NCBI GenBank assembly: GCA_016720345.1
Contig: JADKKV010000002.1
Coordinates: 1 to 64,000, forward strand
Reading direction: 5' to 3'
Origin: Thermomonas sp.
Lineage (GTDB): Bacteria > Pseudomonadota > Gammaproteobacteria > Xanthomonadales > Xanthomonadaceae
Length of the DNA stretch: 64,000 nt
Both the position numbers and the translations under genes were made by a program. The notes beneath the pieces were generated by a model. It was not told the DNA's origin, made no database searches, and was given only the letters and a program-made list of their open reading frames with translations. Below, in pieces: positions 1 to 8,441 of the stretch; positions within the stretch are counted from its first letter, which is position 1, and every line of letters begins with the position of its first letter.

Positions 1-87
1 GCGCTGCAGGCGCCGCGCCACGCGCCGCACAGGCAAGCGCGAGCGCGGGTGAACGGGTGGACGCCACCACGCCGGGTGGGCCAGGCC

Positions 88-356
88 TCAGCTGGTATCG
101 CCGCCGATGCGCTGGACGCGCTTGCGGTACTCGCTGACGTTGTCGCCGCGGATGCGGGTCTCGCGCGTGCCTTCACCTCGTCGACCTTGTGGTCGTCGTG
201 GTCGCCGGTCACGGGCTTGGCATCGACCGTGGTCTCGCGTTCGAAGGCATGCGATTTATCGGTGTTGCGGTAGTAGCGATACAGCATCCAATAAAGGCCG
301 GCCGCGCCGGCCGGGCCAAGCAGGAGCAGGCCCAACCCACCGTCGTCGCTCATCAT
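88..356 (-). CDS. Small membrane protein of the SPFH/zinc-ribbon locus (frameshifted)
   Basis: Function unknown. The protein starts MMSDDGG, has one hydrophobic segment (residues about 7-25), then a charged tail with a His/Asp-rich stretch (GDHDDHK) and ends IGGDTS. Its start codon overlaps the stop of the upstream zinc-ribbon gene (ATGATGA), which implies translational coupling. One base is missing near 170 in a GG run. Adding one G gives an intact 89-residue protein whose tail (GTRETRIRGDN) reads to a TGA at 88. The frame is therefore broken either biologically or by sequencing error. Confidence 0.6.
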
Positions 357-1668
357 TGGCTCCCGATGATCATGAGGGCAATTGCCTCCAGGAACGTGCC
401 GGTGGTGATCGCTGCGGCGAGCAGCTTCCACTGCTGCACCGGCACGCTGCCCATGGTCTCGCCGGTGCGGCCGTTCACCGCGATGTAGTGGAGCATGCCG
501 CCGTTGCTGCCGGGCTGGTGGAAGGAGTACAGCCACACCGGCAGGTACATCGACACCCAGCGGGTGCCATGCACGTCCAGGCGTTCCTGCTCCCAGCGCA
601 CGCCACGGTCGAAGCGGCTGACCGATGGCTCGACCTGGCAGCGGGCGATCGACAGCAACTGGTCCTCCAGCCGCGGGTGCAGGTGCTCCACGTCGAGGTC
701 GCGCTTCTCCGAGCTGACGCCATCGAGGTGGGACGCGTTCCACTTCACCGCGTTCTTGGTGTCGAACGGCAGGATCGTGTTGATGATGTTGTTGGTGTTG
801 CTGCTGGTGTCGAGGTTGCCGCGCTCGCCCGAGGACTCCAGCGGCAGGTCGTCCACCGTGAAGTCGACGTGCCTTTCGATCGCGTAAACGTCGGCATCGT
901 AGTAGGTCTTCTTGTCCTTGCCGCTGCCCTGGGTGTAGCGACGGGTCTCGATCTCGCCGTGGCCGGCGACGGAGACGCTGGCGTTGCCGTCCACGATCAT
1001 GTACGGCATGTAGACGGCCACCACGTTTTCCGGGGTGAACTGTTCCTTGAACGCCTTCAGCGCGAACAGGCGCCGCTTGTCCACGAACTGGCGGATGCGC
1101 GCGACCGCGTCGTCCTTCTTGATGTGGAACGGCAGCACCGCATCGGGCACCGCGCCGTTCGCCACCTGTTCGTTGACGCCGAACACGTGCCGGCACCAGT
1201 GGCAGCGCGCGGTCATCGCGTTCTCGGTGTTGACCGTGACCTCGGCGCCGCAGCCGCTGCACTTGAAGCTCATCAGGCTTTCGGCGTCGGCCGCGATGTC
1301 CTGCGCACCGGAGGCGATGACCGTGCCCTTGAGCTGGTCGATGCCTTCGCCCAGGCCGAATTCCTCCTCGACCCGTTGCCCGTGCCATCTCGTTGCGGCA
1401 GTACAGGCAGACCAGCAGGTCGCTGCCGGTCTTGTGGCGGATGTCGGTGGCGCCGCACTTCGGGCAATGGTTCTGGCCGTCCTGAGTTCCTCGGCGGCGG
1501 TGTCGATCGCGACCGGGTCGGGCGCCAGCATTCCTCGCGGATCGGCTCCGGCAATGATTCCGGGTCGATCCGGACGCCCGGCAGCGGCGGCACGTCCTGC
1601 GGCGATCCGGGGCCGGTCGGGGGCGGCACCGACGGCGGCAGTGGCGGCGGCGTGTTGGCGTTCGACAT
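353..1668 (-). CDS. Double zinc-ribbon membrane protein, YdjG-like (three indels)
   Basis: Probable TFIIB-type zinc-ribbon protein anchored at the membrane. It has a Pro-rich N terminus, a first ribbon (CPKCG...CLYC), a second ribbon (CSGCG...CHWC), a long soluble domain and one C-terminal hydrophobic helix (LLAAAITTGTFLEAIALM). The reading frame changes three times: one base is missing near 1531, one is missing near 1482 and one is extra at 1388. Repairing them yields 438 residues with no stop, and joins CRNE to WHGQRVEEEFG as in relatives. It lies 21 bp after the SPFH gene and overlaps the next small gene. The pairing resembles Bacillus ydjG/ydjI, where such proteins work with PspA at the envelope; applying that role here is inference. 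Confidence 0.65.
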
Positions 1669-1689
1669 GGGGCTTCGCGGGTCGGCGGC

Positions 1690-2840
1690 TTACAGGCCCA
1701 GCGCCTTGGCCTTGGGCGCGTCGTAGTCGCCCTGGGTGATCAGGCCGAGGTCCAGCATCTCCTTGGCCTTCTTCAGCTTGGCGACGGATCTTCCGCGGCC
1801 GGCGCGGCTGGCGCCACCGGCTGCTGCAGGCTGCCGAGCCCACCCATCATGCCGGAGGCCATGCCGATCCCCATCATGCCCGCGGCGCCGCCGTTCTCGC
1901 CGGCGGCCTGCATGCCCGCGGCCACGCTGGCCTGCAGGTTGGAATTGCCGCGCGCACCGGCCAGCGCATCGGCGCGCTGCACGGTCTTCAGCAGTTCACG
2001 GGTGTTGGCGTCGTATTCGATGGAGACGATCGCGGTCTTGGCGATCACCAGGCCGCGATCGGACTTCCACTGGTAGGCGTTTTCCACCGCGTCCGACAAG
2101 CTCTTGGCGAAGCCCACCGAATCCTGCTGCAGCTTGGTGATGCGGTTGCCCTTGGCCGGATCGTTGGTGTACAGGCTGAACGCCGGTGCCAGCGAACCCA
2201 CGACTTCGTTGAAGAGCTGGGCGGCGGCGGCATTGTCGAGGTCGGTGAAATCGAAGACCTGGCCGGGCTGCAGGTAGGTGGCCGGCACGAAGTTCTTCAC
2301 GAACAGGATCGGGTCGGCGATCTTCAGGGTGTAGGAGCCGCGCGTCACCGCGCCGACCTGGGTGCCCAGGAAGCCGTCGTCCCAGTAGATCTCGGATTGG
2401 GTGCCGAAGCGGTTGTCCGGCAGTTCCTTCAGCGACACGAAGAACGCCGCCTGCTGCGAACCCGGCTGGCCGCCGAACTTGAAGCGCTCCCAGCTCTGCT
2501 TGATCAGCGGGCTGACGATGCCGTCGCCGGCGAAGATCGACTGCGAGTTGATGTCGTCCGAACGCCATTCGTAGCCACCGGGCTCGGCCGCGAAGCCGGT
2601 GATCTTGCCGTCCTGGAACAGCAGCAGGCCGTAACCTTCCGGCACCACGATCTTCGAGCCGTTGGTGATGATGTTGGCCGAACCCTTGGTGTTCGAGCCG
2701 CGCCCGGCATTGGTGCCATGCGGCACCGCCGCGAACAGCGCCGCGGTGGGCGGCAGGCCATCGGGAACCGTGAAGAAATCCTTCCACTGGTCGGCGAGCA
2801 TGCCACCAACCGCACCTACGACAGCTTGAACAAGACCCAT
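1690..2840 (-). CDS. SPFH-domain protein with C-terminal SHOCT, YdjI/virion-core-like (one indel)
   Basis: SPFH (flotillin/band 7-like) protein of the family often labelled virion core protein. It has a short hydrophobic N terminus (MGLVQAVVGAVGG), an SPFH core, a Gly/Met-rich linker (MMGIGMASGMMGG) and a C-terminal SHOCT-type motif (KLKKAKEMLDLGLITQGDYD). The motif lies in another frame because one base is missing near 1785; without repair the protein stops early after EDPSPS. Repaired length is 383 residues. The start at 2840 is supported by AGGAACGTC just upstream. It is first in a minus-strand operon with the zinc-ribbon and small membrane proteins. Likely a membrane-associated scaffold. 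Confidence 0.75.
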
Positions 2841-3146
2841 GACGTTCCTCCGCGATTCTTGGCTGGGCACATTACCCGCTATGACGGACAAACTGTACCG
2901 TTGCGGACAGCGGCCTCATCTCCGAGTCCCCGCGCCCGTGCCGCCAGCAACACGTGGCGCCCCTGGCGGGATGCCAGGCGGGCAGCGGCCGGTGCTTCCG
3001 GCGTTGATCGCGGGACGAACCCGCCCGTGGCCCTTCCATGGCCGTCGGTTGCGCCGATCCGCTGCTGGCCCGCGTGCGCGTGACCGGGGCACGGCGAGGT
3101 CTCCGGGTGCCGGGTGCATGACCCGGCGGCGTCAACCAGCGGGGGC
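2841..3146. other. 306-bp intergenic region with no gene seen
   Basis: This lies between the start of the SPFH gene and the stop of the lipoprotein gene, both on the minus strand. It should hold the promoter of the SPFH operon and the lipoprotein terminator. I could not find a convincing -35/-10 pair, a U-tract hairpin or a coding frame with sensible composition. Confidence 0.5.
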
Positions 3147-3854
3147 TCAGCCGCCCTGGATCAGGGCGTCCGGGATTTCGTAGCGCTCCGTGCCGAGCGT
3201 GGCGATGGTGGTGTCGCCTTCACGGGAGGAGCCAACCTTCATGGCGGCGGTGCCGTCCGCCTGCGCGGTGGAGAAGGACAGGAAGCTCCCGTCCTTGTTG
3301 AAGAAGATCGTGCGCATGCGGCCGTCGGGCAGGGTCACCTCGACATACGGGCCGCCCTCGCCATCGCGGACCACGCCCGCCTCGCAGGACCCGGCGGCAG
3401 CGCCCTTGTAGCCGGCGCACTTCAGCATCGCAGTGGCGTGGTACTTGGTGCCCGCGACCTTGCTGTCACCCTGGCCGTCGCCATCGCCCGGTGTGCCGCC
3501 GCCGGAAGGCACCGAGACCAGGGTCACGCCTTCCACCGTCGCCACCACGATGCCCCCCAGCTTGGCGGCGTCATCCGCGGAGAGGCAGCCGGCGAGGGTG
3601 GCGGTGTCGTCCAGGTAATTCACGGTCGCCTCGCTCTCGCCGAGCTTGCGGCATGGATCGCCGGCGTTCGGGAAGCCGTCGCCCATCACGTTGAGGCTGG
3701 CCGGCCACGTGGCGGGTGTGGCTGCTGCGGTGGTTGCGGGGGTGGCGGTCTCGACGGCAGGTTCCGCCGGCGTTGCGGTGTCGGTGGGTTTGCAGCCCGG
3801 CAGTACCAGGGCCAGTGCGAGCGTTGTCAGGCTGATTTTCAGGGTGGTGTGCAT
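3147..3854 (-). CDS. Putative lipoprotein
   Basis: Envelope lipoprotein of unknown function, about 235 residues. A type II signal peptide ends in the lipobox LPGC (Cys21), followed by a low-complexity Thr/Ala/Pro linker to about residue 50. The mature domain contains several Cys (DPCRK, AGCLS, LKCAGYK, GSCEAG) that could form disulfides and a Gly/Asp-rich stretch (GGGTPGDGDGQGD). The start at 3854 was chosen because it gives a clean signal peptide and has GGAG about 10 nt upstream. A longer in-frame start at 3890 would spoil the signal sequence. It stands alone, with no operon partner. Confidence 0.75.
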   Translation of the reverse strand: MHTTLKISLTTLALALVLPGCKPTDTATPAEPAVETATPATTAAATPATWPASLNVMGDGFPNAGDPCRKLGESEATVNYLDDTATLAGCLSADDAAKLGGIVVATVEGVTLVSVPSGGGTPGDGDGQGDSKVAGTKYHATAMLKCAGYKGAAAGSCEAGVVRDGEGGPYVEVTLPDGRMRTIFFNKDGSFLSFSTAQADGTAAMKVGSSREGDTTIATLGTERYEIPDALIQGG

Positions 3855-4004
3855 GGTCGGGTTGCTCCAGTGGAAGGCAGGTTGAACCACTTCTGGGAGA
3901 TGGGCTTGGGGTTGCCGGCGCGCTACCCCGGTCTCGGGACCTGGCGATGCGCGGGAGGACGGTCCCCAAACGGGCGAAGTGTGCGCCTCGGACCGGGGAT
4001 TCCG

Positions 4005-4598
4005 TCAGCGCTGGTCCAACTCGTGGTGGATCAGCACCACGCATTGGGAGGCGAACAGCATCTTCGATCCCAGGGTGAGCTTCTTCGCGCCGAGGCGCTC
4101 CAGGCTGTTGAAGCTCTTCTTCGGCATCGGGATGTGGTCGGTCAGCAGGAAGCAGGGGTTGTCCTGGAACGGCTGTTCGCGGATCGGGGTGCCTTTCGGA
4201 TCCATCACGAACAACTGGTGGCCTGCCGCCAGTTCCTGCACCAGCCGCTCGAACGCGACCGTGCGCACGCCGACGCCGGATTCCACCTCCCGCGCCTCTT
4301 CCTTGGCCATGCCGCGCGAGGCATCAAGCGCCCTGGCGATCTTGCCGAGCAGCGCGCGTTCGTCGAAGCCGCCGATGTCGTGCATCGCATCGGGTTCGAA
4401 GCGGATCGTGCGCGAGTAGTCCTGGGTGCTTTCCAGCACCAGGTAGACCACGACATCCGGGCGATGCGACTGCGCCACGAACACCGCGTTCATCAGCGTG
4501 TGCGCCAGGATCTCGGCGTGGGCGTCCTTGCCCACCGAGGCCAGCAGTTTCTGGCTGTCGGTGGACGCCGCCCGCGCCCTCAGTACGAAGGTTCGCAT
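4005..4598 (-). CDS. TrmY-type SPOUT methyltransferase (DUF358)
   Basis: Likely SAM-dependent RNA methyltransferase of the TrmY family (tRNA pseudouridine-54 N1-methyltransferase in archaea; bacterial members are less characterised). Its 197 residues start MRTFVLRARAA, contain the family pattern VYLVLE..QDYSRTIRF near the middle, and end in the SPOUT knot region (CFLLTDHIPMPKKSFNSLE..KKLTLGSKMLFASQC). The ATG at 4598 was chosen from the conserved N terminus; upstream frame composition is non-coding. It follows a 52-residue basic protein by 37 bp and may be co-transcribed. The substrate in bacteria is uncertain. Confidence 0.8.
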   Translation of the reverse strand: MRTFVLRARAASTDSQKLLASVGKDAHAEILAHTLMNAVFVAQSHRPDVVVYLVLESTQDYSRTIRFEPDAMHDIGGFDERALLGKIARALDASRGMAKEEAREVESGVGVRTVAFERLVQELAAGHQLFVMDPKGTPIREQPFQDNPCFLLTDHIPMPKKSFNSLERLGAKKLTLGSKMLFASQCVVLIHHELDQR

Positions 4599-4635
4599 GC
4601 TTGAGTTGGCCGCTGCATCCGCTGGCCGGGGATGC

Positions 4636-4794
4636 TTATTCGAGCGGGTCGGACGGCGTGTGCTCGCCCGCGGGCTGGTTGGCGGCCTTGGCGGCTTCGC
4701 GCGCCTGCTGCTTCTTCGCCAGTTTCTCTTCCTTCTGCTTCTTTGCGGCGATCTCGCGCTGGCGCTTCTCGAACGAATAGTTGGGCTTGGCCAA
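4636..4794 (-). CDS. Small basic Lys/Gln-rich protein, TTG start
   Basis: A 52-residue hydrophilic protein starting (TTG) AKPNYSFEKRQRE, followed by a long Lys/Glu/Gln/Ala helix (KKQKEEKLAKKQQAREAAK) and an acidic end (SDPLE). The composition suggests a coiled helix that may bind nucleic acid; function is unknown. I chose TTG at 4794 because GGAG lies 9 nt upstream and no ATG exists in a sensible position. It lies immediately upstream of the TrmY-like gene on the same strand. I recall similar short proteins in other xanthomonads, but this was not checked. Confidence 0.65.
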   Translation of the reverse strand: MAKPNYSFEKRQREIAAKKQKEEKLAKKQQAREAAKAANQPAGEHTPSDPLE

Positions 4795-4933
4795 GGGTGG
4801 CTGCTCCGGTCGTGGGGTGGCGCCCAGTGTAGCGGATGCCCCGGCGGCGGCCGTTCGCGCATGGTGGACGCACGCGGGGCGCCGGCGGGCGAAGCATGCG
4901 GGCATGCCGCGGATCCCGTCACGGGCATGCCGC

Positions 4934-4939
4934 TATCAT
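4934..4939 (+). promoter_or_regulatory. -10 element of a predicted leaderless transcript
   Basis: TATCAT sits 6 nt before the ATG of the DUF6164 gene and no ribosome binding site is present. Transcription would begin at or beside the start codon. Inferred from spacing only. Confidence 0.4.
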
Positions 4940-4945
4940 CCGGCG

Positions 4946-5311
4946 ATGTCCAGGCTCCTGCTCAACCTGCGCAACGTCCCCGATGACGAAGCCGACGACG
5001 TGCGCGCATTGCTGGATTCCAACCGCATCGCGTTCCACGAAACCAGGCCGAGCATGTGGGGCATTTCCGCGGGCGCCATCTTCGTCACCGAGGACGCGAG
5101 CATCCCGGAGGCCAAGCGCCTGATGGCCGGCTACCAGGAGCAGCGCCGCATCAGCGCCCGCGCCGAATACGCCGCTGCGGTCCGCGATGGCACCGCCGAA
5201 ACGTTCTGGTCGCTGCTGCGCGCCGAACCCGGGCGGGTCCTGCTGACCCTGCTGGCGATCGCCTTCCTGCTGGGGCTGGTGGCACTGCCGGTCTACCTGC
5301 TGCGCGGCTAG
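4946..5311 (+). CDS. DUF6164 family protein
   Basis: A 121-residue protein of unknown function. The N-terminal soluble domain (MSRLLLNLRNVPDDEADDV, then HETRPSMWGISAGAIFV) resembles a small ferredoxin-like fold, and one C-terminal membrane helix (LLTLLAIAFLLGLVALPVYLL) follows. It is known to me mainly from Xanthomonadaceae and relatives. The ATG at 4946 was chosen because the conserved domain starts there. It is divergent from the TrmY pair and 63 bp before the DUF1456 gene. Confidence 0.8.
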   Translation: MSRLLLNLRNVPDDEADDVRALLDSNRIAFHETRPSMWGISAGAIFVTEDASIPEAKRLMAGYQEQRRISARAEYAAAVRDGTAETFWSLLRAEPGRVLLTLLAIAFLLGLVALPVYLLRG

Positions 5312-5374
5312 GCCTGCACTGCCCGCGCACGACCTCGGTAGACTGGCGGCACCGCTTGCCCCGATGCCGGATCG

Positions 5375-5845
5375 ATGATCAACAACGACGTGTTGCGCAG
5401 CATCCGCTACATGCTGGATCTCAGCGACAACAAGGTGATCGAGGTCATCCAGCTGGCGGATCCCGGCTTCGCCACCGACAAGGACGACGTGCGCGCGTTC
5501 CTGTTGCGCGAGGACGAGCCGGGTTACCAGGCCTGCACCGACCGGGTGATGGCGCATTTCCTCGACGGGCTGGTCATCCACCGCCGCGGCCGCGACGAAT
5601 CCCTGCCGCCACGTCCGGTGGAAAAGCGGATCAACAACAACGTGGTGCTGAAGAAGCTGCGGGTGGCGTTCCAGCTCACCGACGTGGACATGCACAAGGC
5701 GTTCGCGGATGCAGGCTTCCCGGTCTCCAGGCCGGAGCTGTCGGCACTGTTCCGCCAGCCCGGGCACAAGAATTTCCGCCTGTGCGGGGACCAGTTGCTG
5801 CGCAATTTCCTGAAGGGCCTGACCTTGCGGGTACGCGGCCGCTAG
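5375..5845 (+). CDS. DUF1456 family protein (YehS-like)
   Basis: A 156-residue protein made of two related halves. The first begins MINNDVLRSIRYMLDLSDNKVIEVI and the second RINNNVVLKKLRVAFQLTDVDMHKAF. Each predicts a helical domain of the DUF1456 type, as in E. coli YehS, whose role is not known. Length matches the family. It is a single gene on the plus strand, with no obvious partner; the next gene encodes an exported protein with its own ribosome binding site. Confidence 0.85.
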   Translation: MINNDVLRSIRYMLDLSDNKVIEVIQLADPGFATDKDDVRAFLLREDEPGYQACTDRVMAHFLDGLVIHRRGRDESLPPRPVEKRINNNVVLKKLRVAFQLTDVDMHKAFADAGFPVSRPELSALFRQPGHKNFRLCGDQLLRNFLKGLTLRVRGR

Positions 5846-5965
5846 GACTGCGGGTGGGGGGCGTGCACGCGGGTGCATCCGATTGGCGTGCGGTCGCGTA
5901 AGGGAGTCTGTCGGCTACTGCCGGCCCGTATTCCCCCTCAACGACCAGCAGTCAGGAGACCTTCG

Positions 5966-6736
5966 ATGAAGCGTGCCCTCGTTTCGGTACTCGTCCTTGC
6001 CAGCCTTGCCCCCATCGCCGCGATGGCCCAGGACGGCCCCAGCTTTTCGCTGTTCGCCGGGCGCGACATGTCCGTCAATGGCGACGTCCACACGGGCGCG
6101 ATCGCGCCGATCGCCGACCTCGGCCCGCTCAATCCGGCGCTGGCCGGCGTCTCGGCGGAATTGCGCATCGAGTCGCGGTCCTACGATGAAATCTACGGCA
6201 ATGCGAACAGCTTCGGCATCGAGATGAGCTGGCCGATGTCCAGCGGCGAGGTGTTCGGCCAGTTGCGCACCTCCAGCTCCAGCGACGGCGAAGTCCAGGT
6301 CGGCGGCGCCTATGTGCCCGCGCTCAGCACCACGCTGCCGGTTTACGGGCGCTTCGAGGGCTACCGCAGCCTGTCGCTCGAGGGCGGCTACCGGCACTAC
6401 TTCGCGACCGGCAAGGTGCGTCCGTACCTGGCCGGGCGGGTCGGCACGACCCGCGTCGACGACATCTCCGCCACCTTCGAGATCCCGGACGCCGACATCC
6501 TGCTCAGCGACGTACCGTTCTTCGAGGCTGGCTGGAACTTCAGCGGCGGCGCCGACGTTGGCGTGATGTGGGCGCTTTCCGATGCGGCATCGCTGGGCCT
6601 GGAGGTCGGCGCGCGCTACCACGGTGACCTCGATGGCGACGACAGCGCGATCGGCGGGCTTGGCCTGGCCTCGATCAACGACACCGGTTCGCGCACCTCG
6701 TTCCCGATCAGCCTGCGCTTCCAGATGAAGTTCTGA
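5966..6736 (+). CDS. Outer-membrane beta-barrel protein
   Basis: Exported protein of 256 residues with a Sec signal peptide cleaved after AMA (about residue 20). The mature part alternates polar and hydrophobic residues in a way typical of an eight-to-ten-strand barrel, with several Gly/aromatic girdles (YRSLSLEGGYRHYFA, RPYLAGRVGTTRV). It ends with Phe (LRFQMKF), the usual C-terminal signal for BAM insertion. CAGGAGA precedes the ATG. The specific function is unknown. A strong hairpin follows at 6743. Confidence 0.8.
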   Translation: MKRALVSVLVLASLAPIAAMAQDGPSFSLFAGRDMSVNGDVHTGAIAPIADLGPLNPALAGVSAELRIESRSYDEIYGNANSFGIEMSWPMSSGEVFGQLRTSSSSDGEVQVGGAYVPALSTTLPVYGRFEGYRSLSLEGGYRHYFATGKVRPYLAGRVGTTRVDDISATFEIPDADILLSDVPFFEAGWNFSGGADVGVMWALSDAASLGLEVGARYHGDLDGDDSAIGGLGLASINDTGSRTSFPISLRFQMKF

Positions 6737-6742
6737 GTCCTG

Positions 6743-6777
6743 CGCCCCGGGGCCCGGATCGGCCGGGTCCCGGGGCG
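6743..6777. terminator. Bidirectional hairpin between convergent genes
   Basis: CGCCCCGGG pairs with CCCGGGGCG, extended by a G-T pair and CCCGG/CCGGG, around the loop ATCGG. This makes about 15 base pairs. It lies between the barrel protein stop and the permease stop. There is no long U-tract. Confidence 0.6.
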
Positions 6778-6796
6778 TTCGCGGCGGAACGCGTGG

Positions 6797-8155
6797 TCAG
6801 TCCTGCGCTTGCGCCGCGGCGGGTCCACGCCGGAACAGCCGGTACACCGGCCACGAAACGGCGACCAGCAGCAGGGCGTACAGGCTGTTGCGGGTATCGC
6901 TGGCCAGCGACGCGGCGATGAAGGCCAGCGAACCGAGCAGGGCGAGCGCCGGCACCAGCGGGTACAGCGGTACCCGGAACGGCCGCGGCGCCTGCGGCTG
7001 CCGCCGGCGCATGACGAAGAAGGTGGCGAAGGTCACCGCGTAGTTGGCCACGAACATGAAGGCCAGCATGGCAACCACGCTGGCGAAGGTGTTGGTCAGG
7101 ATCAGCCCCAGCGCCAGCGCGATGCTGGCCCACAGCGCGGGCACCGGGGTGCCGCCGGCATTCACCCGCTGCAGGATGGCCGGCAGCAGGCGGTCGCGGC
7201 TCATCGCGAACGGCACCCGCGACGCCATCAGCACCAGCGCGTTCACGCTGGCGACCAGCGAAAGGACCATCACGATGCGCAGCACGGTGTCGCCGGCCGG
7301 GCCGAACATCCGCGCCGCCGCGGTGGCGGCCACGAACGGGTCGCCGGCCATTTCCCGGATCGGGATCACGTGCAGGAACGCGGCGTTCAGCAGCAGGTAG
7401 ATCGTCATCACCAGCAGCACCCCGCCGATCATCGTGCGCGGGACATCGCGCGCCGGGTCCGCGAGTTCCTCGCTGAAGTAGACCGGCCCGGTCCAGCCGT
7501 CATAGGTGTAGATCGCCGATTGCATCGCCACGATCACCGCGCCGACCAATGCCAGCCCCGGCGGCAGCAGCGGCGCCGTGGTGGCCACCGTGGCCGGTGC
7601 CTGCGGCTTCGCCAGCAGCAGCGCGAACAGCGCCAGTCCGACCAGCGCCAGCGCCTTGGCCAGGCTGGTCGCCTGCTGGGCGAGGTCGCCGAGACGGATC
7701 CCGCGCCACTGCAGCAGGCCAAAGCCGAACACCACGGTGCAGGCGATCGCCTTTTCGCGGCCGGCCAGGGCCGGCACCAGCGGACCTGCGTACTCACCCA
7801 GCACGATCGCCACCGCGGCGATGCTGCCGCTGGTCGAAAGCCAGTCGCTCCAGCCCACCACGAACCCGGGATACGGTCCGAGCCCGTGCCGAACCAGCGG
7901 ATACAACCCGCCGGAGCGCGGACGCATCGCCACCAGTTCCGAAACCGTCAGCGCACCCAACAGGGCATAAAGCGCGCCGGCCACCCACACACCCATGAAC
8001 CAGGGGACCGAGGGCACCTGCGCGGCGATCTCGCCAGGCGTACGCAGGATGCCCATTCCGATCGTGTTGCCGACCAGCACCGCCAACCCGAAGGCGACGC
8101 CGAGGACCTGCAGCAGCTTGCCTGGCGGGTGGCCGGGTTGCGCGTTGTCGGTCAT
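6797..8155 (-). CDS. APC-family amino acid permease
   Basis: Inner-membrane amino acid/polyamine transporter of 452 residues with about 12 membrane helices. The unwound helix 1 substrate motif of the APC fold is visible (VGNTIGMGILRTPGEIA), and TYDGWTGPVYFSEEL in the middle resembles the LAT-type consensus. The ATG at 8155 gives the expected N terminus (MTDNAQPGHPPGKLLQVLGVAFG). It is divergent from the nucleoside salvage genes. Substrate cannot be told from sequence. Confidence 0.85.
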   Translation of the reverse strand: MTDNAQPGHPPGKLLQVLGVAFGLAVLVGNTIGMGILRTPGEIAAQVPSVPWFMGVWVAGALYALLGALTVSELVAMRPRSGGLYPLVRHGLGPYPGFVVGWSDWLSTSGSIAAVAIVLGEYAGPLVPALAGREKAIACTVVFGFGLLQWRGIRLGDLAQQATSLAKALALVGLALFALLLAKPQAPATVATTAPLLPPGLALVGAVIVAMQSAIYTYDGWTGPVYFSEELADPARDVPRTMIGGVLLVMTIYLLLNAAFLHVIPIREMAGDPFVAATAAARMFGPAGDTVLRIVMVLSLVASVNALVLMASRVPFAMSRDRLLPAILQRVNAGGTPVPALWASIALALGLILTNTFASVVAMLAFMFVANYAVTFATFFVMRRRQPQAPRPFRVPLYPLVPALALLGSLAFIAASLASDTRNSLYALLLVAVSWPVYRLFRRGPAAAQAQD

Positions 8156-8369
8156 GGAACCCCCGGGTTGCGTTGCGATTGCACGCCAATGCAGCGATGG
8201 GTGCCGGGGCAGGGTGCGCCAGTTGCAGCGCCCGCGCCAGCGGCACGCCTGCGCGGCGCCGCAGCGGCGCGCCCGCACCGCCTTGCGCCGCGCGGCCACG
8301 CTTGCCCTGGATCCGTGCATCAGCCGCCGCGCGTGGCTAGGATGGCGCATCACTGCACACCATCCGACC

Positions 8370-8441
8370 ATGACCGACCGCCTGCTCCCTGCGTGCCTGC
8401 TCGATCCTGCCAGCCTGGGCGCCGCCGGAGCATGCCGCTGA
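8370..8441 (+). CDS. Possible 23-residue leader ORF before deoB
   Basis: An ATG at 8370 opens a 23-codon frame (starting MTDRLLPACLLD) whose TGA overlaps the likely deoB start in a TGATG arrangement. It has no clear ribosome binding site. It may couple translation to deoB or be accidental. It is too short to judge by composition. Confidence 0.3.
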   Translation: MTDRLLPACLLDPASLGAAGACR

